From Paguma larvata (Eukaryota; Chordata; Mammalia; Carnivora; Viverridae), in the NCBI GenBank assembly GCA_030068075.1, contig CM057839.1, positions 53,472,960 through 53,536,959 on the forward strand: a stretch of 64,000 bases of DNA. The letters run 5' to 3'. Under the pieces are notes generated by a model, which saw only the letters and a list, made by a program, of their open reading frames with translations, was not told the origin of the DNA and ran no database searches. Made by a program: the position numbers and the translations under genes. Of the stretch, positions 1 through 12,826 are shown piece after piece. Every line of letters starts with the position of its first letter. Position 1 is the stretch's first letter.

Positions 1-575
1 CAAGGCAGACTCTCTTAAGAAATTTAGAATTTAAACAATAAAAGTGATACAAGTAACTGACTTGCCGTGGCAGAACTGTGAGAAAACTGTGGAACACCCA
101 AGGATATCAATCCTCTCTGTGCCCCAGGGTGAGTGGGCGTCAGATGGGAGGGAGGGCAAAGCCACGCCACCCCCTCAATGGTGGGGTCGGGGGAGAGGCC
201 TGGAGTCAAGCTCTATCTGTGAAGTTAGCTAGAAAGTTTCAGGCTTGAATGTTCAAAATGCTATCTGTCACAACAGAGGCACAGACTGTACCACTGACCT
301 CTTGAAAGTCCTCATTATACACACCTGTACACAGACTTCTATTTTATCTTACTCTGACAGGCACAAACTTGAAATAATTGCTTTAGGGACACAATAAGAA
401 CTTTGTAGAACTGCACAGAGCTCTAGAGGAAAAGCCCACATGAATAGTTTTTAAACTGGCCACGAGATTTGTATAACGAATCCATTTCTTCTTGGTGGAA
501 GAAGATGAAAGGAGGTGAAGAGAAGAGAAGGTAAGTCACTGCTAAAAAGAAAAGGCCAGAAATAAATAAGCATAG

Positions 576-788
576 GGACTCCTATGAAGCCAGCGAAGCA
601 TCTGACTTCAGCTCAGGTCATGTTCTCTCGGTCTATTAGTTCGAGCCCCGCGTCAGACTCTGTGCTAACAGCTCAGAGCCGGGAGCCTGCTTCAGGCTCT
701 GCGTCTCCCTCGCTCTCTGTCCCACCCCTGCTTGTGCTCTCTGTCTCTCAAAAATGAATAAACGTTAAAAAAAAAGAAAAAGAAAAAG
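576..788 (+). mobile_element. Feline tRNA-Lys SINE, divergent head
   Basis: The body 'gcatctgacttcagctcagg' through an A-rich tail is clear. The head is diverged (GGGACTCCTATGAAGC). The target duplication AAATAAGCATAG at 564-575 and 789-800 fixes both ends. Confidence 0.9.
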
Positions 789-800
789 AAATAAGCATAG

Positions 801-3800
801 AGTCATCACCCAAATCTTACTGCAATGCGTTCTTAACCATTTTACAATCTTCACACATATTTGCTTTTTTTAGTCTCCCCATAAGATCCGCTGGACTCAC
901 AAGTAGCTCCCCTGGAGGGCTTGCTGTGTACCAGATACTACTCAGGTACTTGTGAGAATACACTTGTACACCTGTGTCCACCTCACTAAACGGCCCTCGG
1001 GGAGATACTGTAATTATGTTTGACTTACTCATGAAGACACTAGACTCAGAAGATTTGAAAAACTTGCCAGAGAGGCTGCTGCTGGTGAACGGGGGAGCTG
1101 GATTCAGACCCAGGCAGACGGGCCCCGGCATCTGAGCTCCTTACCGAGGCACTGCCCTTAACACAGCCTTATCGTAACAAACAGAAAGGGCTGGTTTGGG
1201 TTTTGTTTCATTTTAATTTTCACTGCTGTATATTCCAGACATACAACAATGCCTGGAGCTCAGTAATTGTTCATGAATGAATGAATGAGTCAGCAAGTAG
1301 TAGCCTCTTGGTGAATACACACTTTGAGCAAGACTGGAGCGCTGGGGGGCAAAATCGAATTGCAGAAATGACCCAGGACCAGAAATCAAGCCACTGGCTT
1401 CTGGCCCTGGCTTCTGCCCATTACTTTTTCTCTGGACCTTGGTGTCCTCGGCCATACATTTGAAGATATCCTGCCCTCCCATATCCCAGGGCTGTTGTGG
1501 GAAGCAAATGATATGATGTATATGAAATTGCTTTGAAAAAACTGTAAAATGTATACAAATTACATATATACATAATTAGATCTACACATACAATTATATA
1601 TGTAATCATTGCCGGCAACCATATAATATAATAATAATTGCTACTCAGGATAGGTAGAGACTACATAGATTTTAAAAAAAAAAAAGATTCACATTCAAAA
1701 TCCTACTCCTACCAGGACCCTGTCTTAAAACAACACGTTCTCAGCAGCAAGAGTGCCCAGATGGGAAAGTGTGGATGGGTCGATGCAATCCATTCCAGCT
1801 GATGGAGAGAATGCGAAGTTCATATAGTACCTCGAGGCCATGGTTATCTGTATTATTGTTATTTATAATCATTCCTAAAGACACAGTTTAGGTGAGATTG
1901 AGAATTGATCTGGGCTCTGGAGGACCCTCGGTATTTGTTAAGAGGCTGACCGGCTGCTAGTTTCACTCTGATTGTATGTTATCTTCCAGTCTCCTCATAT
2001 GTCACTCCTGAAGGGAGTGGACACAGCACACGCGGTCAACTCACATAGCGCTGGAGATTCCAAACAGATGGGGAATGAAAGGAAAGGAAGAAAGAGAGGA
2101 AAGGAGGGGGATGGGAGGAAGGAGGAGGAAGAAGAAAACAGAGGGCAGGGATTTTCCACCATTTCAGTGATTCACCTTATCACCCCTTCGGAATCCCCGG
2201 ACACACTTCAATTGGGCCAGGTCACAGGCCCTGCCTATTACGCCTCCCAAACTCTCGTCCTTCACTCCGGAACCACATCCCAGAGGGACGTGTCCTCAGG
2301 AAGGATGGTAGAAACTTGCCCACTTCTGAGACCTGTATTATTCCTGCCTGAGAGAAAGGCTTATTTCTCCTTTGTTTTTCATCTTATTATTTTGATAAGC
2401 ATCTTCAGACTAGTTAAACTGGTGGGGGCGGGGATGAGTGAGAGCAGAATAAAGGTACATTTCTGGTGGTAAGGCGCGAATAGGATTGTCAGGGAGTAAG
2501 ACGCAGGAAACGGGCCCTAGATGCTGCAGACCGAGTGTGTCTTCGGAGCTCAGGACAAGCAGAGAGCAGGGGGCTGGGGGAGCTGCTCACCACTTCCTGG
2601 GCTCCTGGGCTCCTTAAAGGCTTCGCAAGCAAGAAGTCACGTTGTGGGGCCCACAGCATTTGGCATCCTGGGGACGCCCCCTTTCACACTGGACCTGGGA
2701 GCACAATCTAATTGTCCTTCCGAGGAAGTCAAGGTTGCTTCCAGAACGCAAGACGACTTTCAAGACGATGGTGGCACAAAAGGTATCTGTTTATTAGGCA
2801 GACATCCACTAAATTGGTGTTTGCTCTCTCCTCTGGTAGGTGTTTTGGGAAAATAAAAGAAGAGAAGTTGATGGCATTGTTCCATGCTCTGTATGTGGGA
2901 AAAGTCAGGCTTTTTTTACATAGTAGGAAAATACTCTGTTTGTTCTCTGCCTAATATGGTGGCGATCTGGGCCGGGGGGTTCTTTGCTGCAAACAAGCAG
3001 AGGATGGAAAAGGAACAGGAGCGTTCAGTTCTGTGAATTAAGGTCATTTACTGTCAGAAGTCACCAAACCTGTATTTCAAGGGACATCTCTCCAGCTCTC
3101 AGTCTCCTGGACTGGCCTGCAGCCCTGAAGGGACTGGGCTTGGCTCCAAACCCTTTCAACCTGAGCAAAACCCCTAAGAGGTCTCTCCCCATTTTCTACA
3201 ATCAGGGCTGCTACCTGAAATTATGGGGTATTCAGTGTTGGAAAAGACTCCTGCTGCTTTCCAACCTGGCCAGGCTCCCCAGGGGGCTGAGGAGGGGGAA
3301 AGTCACTGATGTAATAACCCAGCTTGGGATTTGCTGCCATTTGCAACCGGGACAGGAGGAAGCCAGCACACAGCCTCCCCTGCGCGGCAATGCCACGGGG
3401 AGGCCAGGGCAGAGTGCCGGAGAACCAGCCATTAAAATAGCCTTGAAGGTGAGGGCTCGTGCTTGTCCCTAGCAAGCCACCCTGACAACATGTCCCTTGA
3501 GGGGGTCGGGGTGCCTCTTTCTGCCCGTCTTCTGTCTCAGTTTCTCACCAAGGAGCAGTTATTGCTACTCTCTGTCTAACAAGACTAATTCTGTGCTCTG
3601 GGCTTGGGGGTCCAATAGCATTGCCTCTTCAAGCTTCACAGGCCGTGGCCGCTGGCTAGTCTCCAGCGTCCCCCGCTCATCCCTGCGCAGGCTGCATGCT
3701 CTCCCCCTTCCCGAGGCCAAGCCTGTGAGTTTTTTGGTGATCTCCTGCAGCCTGAGAGGGTATGCAGCCAATGCGAACAGCTCCAGGCACCAGGACAGCG

Positions 3801-4750
3801 CCGGGGACAGCAGTGTTTGCTGGACGGCCAGCCCTGCTGGGGGAGGAGTCCTCCTTGGGCCTCTTCTCAGCCTGCACGGAGAAACGAGATCTCGTTTTTC
3901 AAACGTTAACCCCCAAAGTCCCCCTGTGATGGCCTGGATTGAAAATCAACATGGACCTGTGTCCCACCCTTGTCCCTTCAGAGCTGTCACAGAGTGGAGC
4001 AGGGCTTCACGTCACAGGTGGGGGATGGAGTTCCTGCTGGTCTCGGAGGAGTCGCGCGAGCGTTGTCAGGGCCCGAAGGGACCCAGGACCCATCTCTATC
4101 CAGGGAGCCCTAGGCTGCGTGGCATTCACCCTTCATCTGACACAATCTGGGAAGTGGTTCCCTCCTGCCAAAAGATGGGAGGAGACCCGGAGGATGTATA
4201 GGGGCGGGAGGGCCGGCACAAAGGGCTCAGGGGCCCGGGTACACCGCCGAGTCTTTACTACTAGGGGTGGGGATGTATGTGGCCACCAGACCCCTGCGTT
4301 GCCATCCCTGGGACCTAGATGGCCATTGCCAGGCCAACTGTCAATACACAGGGTGCCGAGGTACTTCAGGGAATCCAGAAAATCATGTTTCTTTACACAA
4401 TGGAGGCTGTGCTACTTAAATTTAAAAATACAATAGGGGAGGAAGGTGAACAGAGTCAGCTTTATGGGAGAAGAGCCAGACAAGGGAGCTCGGCCCGGAT
4501 TCCACCTTCTGTTAGATTGCCGGGGCTTCCAAGACCAGCTCCTCCCTGCCCCCTTCCCTTCCTCTCTCTCGTCCCCACACTCTCTGCCTCTCCGCCTCCG
4601 TAATAGTAAAAACGTTCACACTTACCGTGCCAGGTACGGTTCCAGGTGTTCTTCCGGACATTTAGCTCCCGAACTTCTCTGAGGAGGGTTCTGTTTCTTC
4701 GCATCACTTCTTCTCTCTGCTGCCTCTGTCTCTACTACACACAGAGGCAG
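801..4750. other. Unique-looking intergenic sequence
   Basis: No gene recognised. Open frames up to 234 codons (3497-4201) and 166 codons (1972-2472) have no recognisable protein motif and lack a consistent exon context. The longest lies in a GC-rich part where long chance frames are expected. Confidence 0.5.
2072..2146. repeat. Purine-rich low-complexity tract
   Basis: Almost only A and G (GGAAAGGAAG, AGGAGGAAGAAG units) on the plus strand. No coding signal. Confidence 0.8.
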
Positions 4751-4751
4751 C

Positions 4752-4888
4752 TGACAGTTCGAGCCCTGCATCAGGCTCTATGCTGACAGCTCAGAGCCTG
4801 GAGCCTGCTTTGGACTCTGTGTCTCCTGCTCTCTCTGCCCCTCCCTCCCTCTCAAAAATAAATAAATAAATAAACATTAAAAAAAAAA
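4752..4888 (+). mobile_element. Feline tRNA-Lys SINE, 5'-truncated
   Basis: It starts within the B-box region ('gacagttcgagccctgcatc'), continues through GCTGACAGCTCAGAGCCTGG and the CT-rich part, and ends in an (AAAT)n and poly(A) tail. The tRNA head is missing. Confidence 0.85.
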
Positions 4889-5029
4889 GTGTTGAGTCTT
4901 TGTATCACAAGTGGCCAAGGTTTGGCACGGGCTGTGGCGGAGAAGTGTAGAGAAGGCCGCTCAGCCTGCTGAGGTTCTAGGTCCTAGGCTTACCTCTACC
5001 CCACACCCCACACCCCCCACCGGGCATAA

Positions 5030-5470
5030 GGAATCTTCTTCATGGTCTCAAGGGCTTTGCACGTGCTCTTCCTGTCACCAAATGCTTTTCCTCTCAGTAT
5101 CTCCTTGGCTCAAGCCCACCAGGCTCTCTCCTCAGATGTCACCTCCTCAAAGAGCCCTTAGTAACATCACTGAAATAAAATAATGTTCCCGTGTGCACTT
5201 GTGTGTGTGCCCATGCACACGCACGCTCACACACTGCCTAGCACCACCTTAGCTAGATTTACTTTCTTCACAGCACTTACTACCATCTTCTATGCTGGTA
5301 TTCAGATATTTATTTGTTTCTTTCGGATTCCCCTGCCAGAACATAATAAACTTCACCAGGACAGGGACACTGTTTTTTGCTCACTGTTCTCTCCCCCATT
5401 CCTGGCATATTGTAGGCGCTGCTGATACAAATTATTTGAAAGAATGACAATGAATAAGCAAGTGAATGAC
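5030..5470 (+). repeat. L2 LINE relic (3' end)
   Basis: It matches the L2 3' text in order: 'gctttgcacgtgctcttcc', 'cagatgtcacctcctcaaag', 'cacttactaccatcttc', 'aacttcaccaggacaggg', 'cctggcatattgtaggcg'. It is interrupted at about 5185-5230 by a TGTG/CACA-rich patch. Confidence 0.8.
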
Positions 5471-6679
5471 AGCTCGCCTGCATGGCTCACCAAGCCTCCA
5501 CTTTGGAGCCCCATCTGGTTACATGCCCACCTACCTGGCATTGTCTTGTTTGCATTTACCTCTCTCAAGAACTTGGCAGAGAGGTGATGTCCGGTTGAGG
5601 ATAGGGGTTAATGATTTGATTCCAAATCACGGCTAAGTAAGAGCTATTACCATCTTCTACTCTACTTGGCTTTACAGTTCAGATACGAGGCAAATGACAG
5701 ATGGTGAGCTGGGAAGGCAGAGTCAATTTTAGAGAACATAAAACTCAGTGTTTAAAATAGAATCCTATAGTCTTTGAGGTGGAGAGGGCTGCAGACTTGG
5801 ACTGGGCTTGAATCAGCGAGACAATATCCAATTGCAAATGGGCTGTATGGGGGTGACTACCAGCCCCTGTGACACAGACGGGCCTGGGTGTCCTCTTGGT
5901 CAACCTCCACATATAAGCAGGATGCTACGAACTGTTTTTGCTAAGGAGGAGAAAGAGCTGTTGGTGGCATCAAGGACACAGAGGAGAGGCCCAGGAATGC
6001 TTGGGCAGTCATTCAAGATGAGCTGTCCTCTCCAGGCTCACTCCAGAGCACTTCAGTGATCCCTGACATTGACTTTTATGAATCGGATGCTTAAAATTAC
6101 TCATATACCTCAGCGTGTTTGAAGAGCTTTAATTTGCCCTTCCCTGCAAATTAGGCCAAACTTTAACAAGGCCAACTTTGGGTAAGAATTCTATGAAAAA
6201 ACTGAAGATAGAATGGCGATTTCATTTGATTTTTCAAGGCCGTGAAGCCAACTCCTATTAGATGCACCATCCCTGTGACACTATTACATTCTCATTCATT
6301 ATGCCTTAAATTCTACCGTTGGAGTCACGGACTCTCCAGAATGGAGGGAATGCTGAAGGTCACTGAGCCAGTGCTTCTTAAGCTGTGGGTTGCAATTATT
6401 TTTCAGGTCATGAAATCAATTTAGCAGACCACAAGGAGAATTTGAAAATGAAACAACAGAATTAAATACAGAATATTGCAGTGTGTTGCACATAATAAAG
6501 GTAAGCATTGCTTCAGTAAACTTCTCGTTCAGTTATATATAAATACGTGTGTGTCTCCTGCAATATAAGCTATGTTTCTTAATATGAATCCTGGCCAAAA
6601 AGAAAAAAGAAAGCTACTCCCCAGGTCCATTTTCCATGGAGGGCTCGACAGTCCTATATCCAGCCAATGTTTAACCATT

Positions 6680-7260
6680 TCTTAATTCCCAAATTTATTA
6701 AGTGCCTATGGTATGTAAGGCCCTGTTCTGGCCCTGGAGAAACAAAGATGAATAGAGAACGGTGCGTTAGGCAGGGGCCCGGCAGAAACCAGGTGGCATG
6801 CTCTAATTGGGTAATACGAGGAGAGTTTAATAAAGGAGCTATTTATCTAGTGGGCAGGATATAGAGAAACCTAAAGAGATAGTGCAGAACCCAGGGCTGT
6901 GAACAGCATAGCAAGACTGGAAGGGGTGAGGGAAGAGAGGTGTTTCCAGAACCCAAAGACATGTGGAGAGGCCTTTCTGACAGGAGTTGTCGCCTTTAGC
7001 TCAGGGAGGCAGCCCATTCACGATAATCCTGCAGGGAAGGAGCTGGAGGGATAAACATCTCAGCCTCACGGTCCTCTCTGTCCCTTATCTCCTGCCAACG
7101 AACACTCTGGCTTACCAGGCCCAGAGCGCCATGATGCAGTCCACATGGGAAAGCAGGGTGAGGGGAAGGGGGGAGTGGAGTTCAGATAGAGCATGACAGG
7201 TACAAACAAAATCCCTGCCCTCCAGGAATTTATATTCCATGGATGGAATACGTAATCCAA
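6680..7260 (-). repeat. L2 LINE relic in minus orientation, split by other sequence
   Basis: 6690-6760 ('taagtgcctatggtatgtaa') and 7198-7245 ('aaaatccctgccctccagga') are consecutive parts of the L2 3' end in reverse. About 430 bases between them (6765-7190) are not L2 and look like a separate insertion that I could not name. Confidence 0.6.
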
Positions 7261-7889
7261 AAAACCACAGGTATCCCATGCTAGCAGAGAGGTATTAATG
7301 AGGACTCCTGGAAGGACCTGAGAAGAACCACTTGCCTCTTCACGTAAGGTTAGAGAAGGCACGCCAGGGAGAAGACAGTCTTTCTGCCCAGCACCCTTTC
7401 CTAAGAACAACCCTCTCTGTTTTCCTCCCTGCAGAGAGGGTCCTGGTTGGTCCCAGACATGGTGCCCCACCCCTCTCGGCTGCAGGGACCAATCAAAGTG
7501 AGCCTTTATCCCCTGGCCACAGTGATTGGCTCAGGGAAGGGTCACAGTTCAGCCCCACAGAATCTTACCTGAGGATCTTACGCTAAGGACAAAAACTGCC
7601 TCTTGCCTCTGAATGCTGGTTCCTGGGAGGTTGTGAACTTAGAACTGTTGGCTGCCGTCTCTTCCCTTTCCCAGTAAGTGTAAATATCCAACCTAGGGGG
7701 GAAATGGAGGCAAGGCAGAGACTCTTTTTACTGGGAAATATTTTATATTCTGGATTACTGTATGTTCGGGCATACACTGCATGCGTGATCATTTCTCCTT
7801 TTAAGTTAGTTGGAGTTGAGCTTCTGTCCCGGCTCATCATGCAGAGAAAACCGTATATATGAAAGCGTGGAGGTGAGAAAGTGCATGGC

Positions 7890-8270
7890 ATGTTGAGGGA
7901 CCGTCTAGGCTTTTGGTCTGGTGCTGGCGAGATGGGCAGAAATCGGATAAGGCTCTAACAGTGGACTTGGGTCAGATGCCGAACGTATGAGCATTAGTGA
8001 AGGAGGTTAAGCAGGAAGTGACACAAACATGTGCATTTTAGAAAGCTCACCCTGAGAGCCAAGTAGAGGACAGGTGGAGGTGAACAGGCCTGGAGAAAGG
8101 GGGCTAACTGCAGAGCCTAGGGTGACCTGGTGGGCGTGCAGAGCTCAGCTGGGGACGCGGGGGAAGGAGGGCAGTGCTGGGATCCAGGAGGGACTGAGGG
8201 AAGTGAAAGAATCTAGAATTAGTACCAAGGTTCCAGTTTGGGTGAGAAGGTGGGTGCCAGAGTAAATGGG
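7890..8270 (-). repeat. Probable L2 relic, minus orientation
   Basis: Purine-rich text ('gtggaggtgaacaggcctgg', 'ggatccaggagggactgagg') resembles the reversed internal part of L2. It is weakly conserved and the limits are guesses. Confidence 0.4.
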
Positions 8271-8954
8271 ATCTCACTTCTCACATCTCACAACTTGGAG
8301 GGCCTTCTCCTTCCTCAACCCCATTTCCTGAATGCATTCTGGATTTATTCATTGCATATATAAGATATGGGGCCCAGAATAGGAGGTATTACTCCATATG
8401 TGGTTTGATCAGTGAGGACCAGACCATGACATACTTTTATGAATGGAGCCCATCCATCCGGAGGTTCTTCCTCAAAAATCATTTCACCATCATGACTCAT
8501 GAAACACATTACTGTCTGAAACCCTTAAGTCATTTTTCACATAGGCTCCAGATCACTTTTATCATGAGGTGGTGAATATTTTTTTTTATTAATTTAAAAA
8601 ATTTTTACATCCAAATTAGTTAGCATACAGTGCAACAATTATTTCAAGAGTAAATTCCTTAATTCCCCTTACCCATTTACTCATCCCCCCTCCCACAACC
8701 CCTCCAGTAACCCTCTGTTTGTTCTCCATATTTAAGAGTCTATTTTTGTCCCCCCATTTTTATATTATTTTTGCTTTTCCTCCCTTATGTTCATCTGCTT
8801 TGTATCTTAAAGTTCTCATATGAGTGAAGTCATATGATATTGGTCTTTCTCTAACTGACTAATTTCACTTAGCATGATACCCTCTAGTTCCATCCATGTA
8901 GTTGCAAATGGTAAGATTTCGTTCTTTTTGATTGCCAAGTAATACTCCACTGTG

Positions 8955-9015
8955 TATGTGTATGTGTGTGTGTGTATGTGTATATACATATATGTATGTA
9001 TATATATATGTATAT
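8955..9015. repeat. (TG)n/(TA)n microsatellite in LINE-1
   Basis: Alternating TGTGTATG and TATATATG units at the junction just before the nested L1. They derive from the L1 ORF2 end, where this type of expansion is common. Confidence 0.75.
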
Positions 9016-9025
9016 ACCACATCTT

Positions 9026-9647
9026 TTTTTTTAAATCAATTTATTGTCAAATTGGTTTCCATATAACACCCAGTGCTCATCCCAACAAGTGCCCTCCTCA
9101 GTACTGTCACCCTCTCTACCCCCTCCCATATCCCCCTCAACCCTCAGTTTGTTGTTAGTATTTAAGAGTCTCTTATGTTTTGCCTCCCTCCCTCTCTGTG
9201 TCTTTTTTCTTTCCCCTCTTCCCCTCCCCCATGGTTTTCTGTTCAGTCTCTCAAAGTCCACCTATGCGTGGAAACATATGGTATCTGTCTTTCTCTGCCT
9301 GACTTATTTCACTTAGCATAATACCCTCCAGTTCCATCCATGTTGCTACACATGGCCAGATTTCATTCTTTCTCATTGCCACGTAGTAGTCCATTGCATA
9401 TATGTACCACATCTTCTTTATCCATTGGTCAGTTGATGGACACTTAGTCTCTTTCCATGTTTTCGCTATTGTCGAAAGTGCTGCTGTAAACCTCGGGGTA
9501 CATGTGCCCCTATGCATCAGCAGTCCTGTACCACTTGGGTAAATTCCCAGCAGTGCTATTGCTGGGTCATAGGGTAGTTCTATTTCCATTTTTTTGAGCA
9601 AACTCCACACTGTTCTCCAGAGTGGCTGCACCAGTTTGCATGCCCAC
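9026..9647 (-). mobile_element. Young 5'-truncated LINE-1 nested in the 3' part of the larger L1
   Basis: It begins on the plus strand with poly(T) at 9024-9032 and runs through an L1 3' UTR into the ORF2 carboxyl end. The host-element sequence TACCACATCTT is repeated at 9015-9025 and 9648-9658 as the target duplication, and the host L1 continues without loss on both sides. A frame of about 120 codons (9631-9251) encoding the ORF2 carboxyl terminus is unbroken, consistent with recent insertion. Confidence 0.9.
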
Positions 9648-9659
9648 TACCACATCTTC

Positions 9660-10728
9660 TTTATCCATTCATCCATCGATGCACATTTGGGCTCTTTCTA
9701 TACTTTGGCTATTATTGATAGCGCTGCTATAAACATTGGGGCGCATGTGTCCCTTTGCAACAGCATACCTGTATCTCTTGGATAAATACCTAATAGTGAA
9801 CTTGCTGGGTTGTAAGGTAATTCTATTTTTAATTTTTTGAGGAACCTCCATACTGTTTTCCAAAGTGGCTGCACCAGTTTGCATTCCCACCAGCAGTGCA
9901 AAAGAGATCCTCCTTCTCCACATCCTTGCCAGCATCTGTTGTTGCCTGAGTTATTAATGTTAGCCATTCTGATTGGTGTGAGGTAGTATCTCATTGTGGT
10001 TTTGATTTGTATGTCCCTGATGATGAGTGACATTGAGCATCATTTCATGTGTCTGTTGGCCATCTGGATGTCTTCTTTGGAGAAGTGTCTGTTCATATCT
10101 TTGGGCCATTTCTTCACCGTATTATTTGTTTTCTGGGTGTTGAGTTTGATAAATTCTTTACAGATTTTGGATACTAACCCTTTATCTGATATGTCTTTGC
10201 AAATATCTTCTCCTCTTCCGTCGGTTGCCTTTTAGTTTTGCTGATTGTTTCATTTGCTGTGCAGAAAATTTTTATTTTGATGAGGTCCCAGTGGTTCAAT
10301 TTTGCTTTTGTATCCCTTGCCTCTGGAGATGTGTTGAGTAAGAAGTTGCTGCATCCAAGGTCAAAGAGATTCTTGCCTGCTTTTTCTTTGAGGATTTTGA
10401 TGGCTTCCTGTCTTACATTTAGGTCTTTCATTCATTTTGAGTTTATTTTTGTGTGTGGTGTAAGAAACTGGTCCAGGTTCATTTTTATGCATGTCGCTGT
10501 CCAGTTTTCCCAGCACCACTTGCTGAAGAGACTGTCTTTATTCCATTGGATATTCTTTCCTGCTTTGTCAAAGATGAGTTGGCCATACATTTGTGGATCC
10601 GTTTATGAGTTCTCTATTCTGTTCCATTGATCTGACTGTCTGTTCTTGTGCCAGCACCATACTGTCTTGATGATTACAGCTTTGTAATACAGCGTGAAGT
10701 CCGGGATTGTGATGCCTCCAGCTTTGGT
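9660..10728 (-). pseudogene. LINE-1 ORF2 fragment: post-RT and Cys-rich carboxyl region
   Basis: Three frames (around 10777-10568, 10431-10174 and 10033-9698) each match successive parts of L1 ORF2p: [16 protein letters not shown], the [19 protein letters not shown] region, and the Cys-containing [19 protein letters not shown] block. They are joined by frameshifts. The end of the protein is displaced to 9014-8816 by the nested insertion. Confidence 0.8.
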
Positions 10729-12183
10729 TTACTTTTTCAAGATTGCTATGGCTCTTTGGGGTCTTTTCTGGTTCCATACAAATTTTAGGATTGTTTGTTC
10801 TAGCTCTGTAAAGAATGGTGGTGTTATTTTGATAGGTATTGCATTGAATACGTAGATTGCTTTGGGTAGTATTGACATTTTAACAATATTTGTTCTTCTT
10901 ACCCAGGAGCATGGAATATTTTTCCATTTTTTTGTGTCTTCCTCGATCTCTTTCATAATATTTCTATAGTTTTCAGTGTATAGATTTTTCACCTCCTTGG
11001 TTAGATTTATTCCTAGGTATTTTATGGTTTCTGGTGCAATTGTAAATGGGATTGGTTCCTTGATTTCTCTTTCTGTTCCTTCATTATTGGTGTATAGGAA
11101 TGCAACTGATTTCTGTGCATTGATTTTATATCCTGCCACTTTGCTGAATTCACAGATCAGTTCTAGCAGTTTTTTGGTAGAATCTTTTGGGTTTTCCATA
11201 TAGAGTATCATGTCATCTGCAAAGAGTATAAGTTTGACCTCCACCTGGCCGATTCGAATGCCTTTTATTTCTTTGTGTTGTCTGATTGCTAAGGCTAAGA
11301 CTTTCAATACTATGTTGAATAACAGTTGCGAGAATGGACATCCCTGCCTTGTTCCTGACCTTAGCAGGAAAGCTCTCAGTTTTTCCCCATTGAGAATGAT
11401 ATTAGCGTTGGGTCTTTCATATATGGCTTTTATGATCTCAAGGTATGGTCCTTCTATCCCTATTTGCTTAAAGGTTTTTATCAAGAAAGAATGCTGTATT
11501 TTGTTAAATGCTTTCTCTGCATCTATTGAGAGGATCATGTGGTTCTTATCCTTTCTTTTACTGATATGATGAATCACACTGATTGTTTTGCAGATATTGA
11601 ACCAGCCCTGCATCCCAGGTATAAATCCCACTTGGTCGTGGTGAATAATTTTTTTGATGTATTGTTGGATCCGGTGGGCTAGTATCTTGTTGAGGATTTT
11701 TGCATCCATGTTCATCAGGGAGATTGGCCTATAGTTCTCTTTTTTAGTGGGGTCTTTGTCTGGTTTTGGAATCAAGGTAATGCTGGCTTCATAGAAAGAG
11801 TTTGGAAGTTTTCCTTCCATTTCTATTTTTTGGAACAGCTTCAAGAGAATAGGTGTCAACTCTTCCTTAAATGTTTGGTAGAATTCCCCCGGAAAGCCAT
11901 CTGGCCCTGGACTCTTGTTTTTTGGGAGATTTTTGATGACTAATTCGATTTCTTTACTGGTTATGGGTCTGTTCAAATTTTCTATTTCTTCCTGTTTCAG
12001 TTTTGGTAGTTTATTTATTTCTAGGAATTTGTCCATTTCTTCCAGATGGACCATTTTATTGACATATAATTGCTCATAATATTCTCTTATTATTGTTTTT
12101 ATTTCTGCTATGTTTGTTGTGATCTCTCCTCTTTCGTTCTTGATTTTATTTATTTGGGTCCTTTCCTCTTTCTTTTTGAGCAA
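10729..12183 (-). pseudogene. LINE-1 ORF2 fragment: reverse transcriptase domain
   Basis: A continuous 484-codon stretch of L1 ORF2p. It contains the conserved [15 protein letters not shown] block near residue 90, the [19 protein letters not shown] region, the [12 protein letters not shown] block and the catalytic FADDMILY motif. L1 ORF2p cuts genomic DNA and reverse transcribes its RNA at the nick. This piece is cut off from the endonuclease part upstream by a stop-rich gap (12184-12355) and from the carboxyl part downstream by frame changes near 10730. It is a relic, although the RT segment itself is open. Confidence 0.9.
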
Positions 12184-12355
12184 AGTGGCTAGTGGTTTAT
12201 CAATTTTATTAGTTCTTTGAAAGAACCAGTTTCTGGTTTCATTGATCTGTACTGTTTTTTTTTTTTCTTATTTCAATAGCATTGATTTCTGCTCTAATCT
12301 TTATTATTTCTGTCTTCTGCTAGTTTTAGGTTTTATTTGCTGTTCTTTTCTCCAG

Positions 12356-12826
12356 CTATTTGAGGTGTAAAGTTAGGTTGTGTATCTGAGACCTTTCTTC
12401 CTTCTTTAGGAAAGCCTGGATTGCTATATACTTCCCTCTTATGACTACCTTTGCTGTGTCCCAGAGGTTTTGGGCTGTGGTATTATCATTTTCATTGGCT
12501 TCCATGTACTTTTTAATTTCCTCTTTAACTTCTTGATTAATCCATTCATTCTTTAGTACAATGTTCTTTAGTCTCCAAGTATTTGTTATCTTTCCAAATT
12601 TTTTCTTGTGGTTGATTTCGAGTTGCATAGCATTGTGATCTGAAAATATGCACGGTATGGTCTCGATCTTTTTGTACCTGTTGAGGGCTGATTTGTGTCC
12701 CTGTATGTGGTCTATTCTGGAGAACATTCCATATGCACTGGAGAAGAATGTATTTTCTGCTACTTTAGGATGAAATGTTCTAAATATATTTAAGTCCATC
12801 TGGTCCAGTGTGTCATTCAAAGCCAT
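12356..12826 (-). pseudogene. LINE-1 ORF2 fragment: end of endonuclease domain
   Basis: 157 codons containing FSRIDHI and SDHNAM, which correspond to the S-R-I-D and S-D-H motifs of apurinic-type L1 endonucleases, followed by the linker to the RT domain. The more amino-terminal endonuclease sequence continues in other frames up to about 13400, so the domain is split by frameshifts. Confidence 0.85.

Noticed and set aside
37..42. AATAAA at the left edge, possible 3' end of a neighbouring plus-strand gene (SERP2 by synteny)
   Set aside because: Only 36 bases precede it, and no exon or coding sequence of SERP2 is visible, so it cannot be supported.
3497..4201. 234-codon plus-strand open frame
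   Set aside because: It begins at a non-ATG codon (TTG) in GC-rich sequence, is overlapped by frames on both strands, and its low-complexity Ser/Arg/Pro-rich product shows no domain I recognise.
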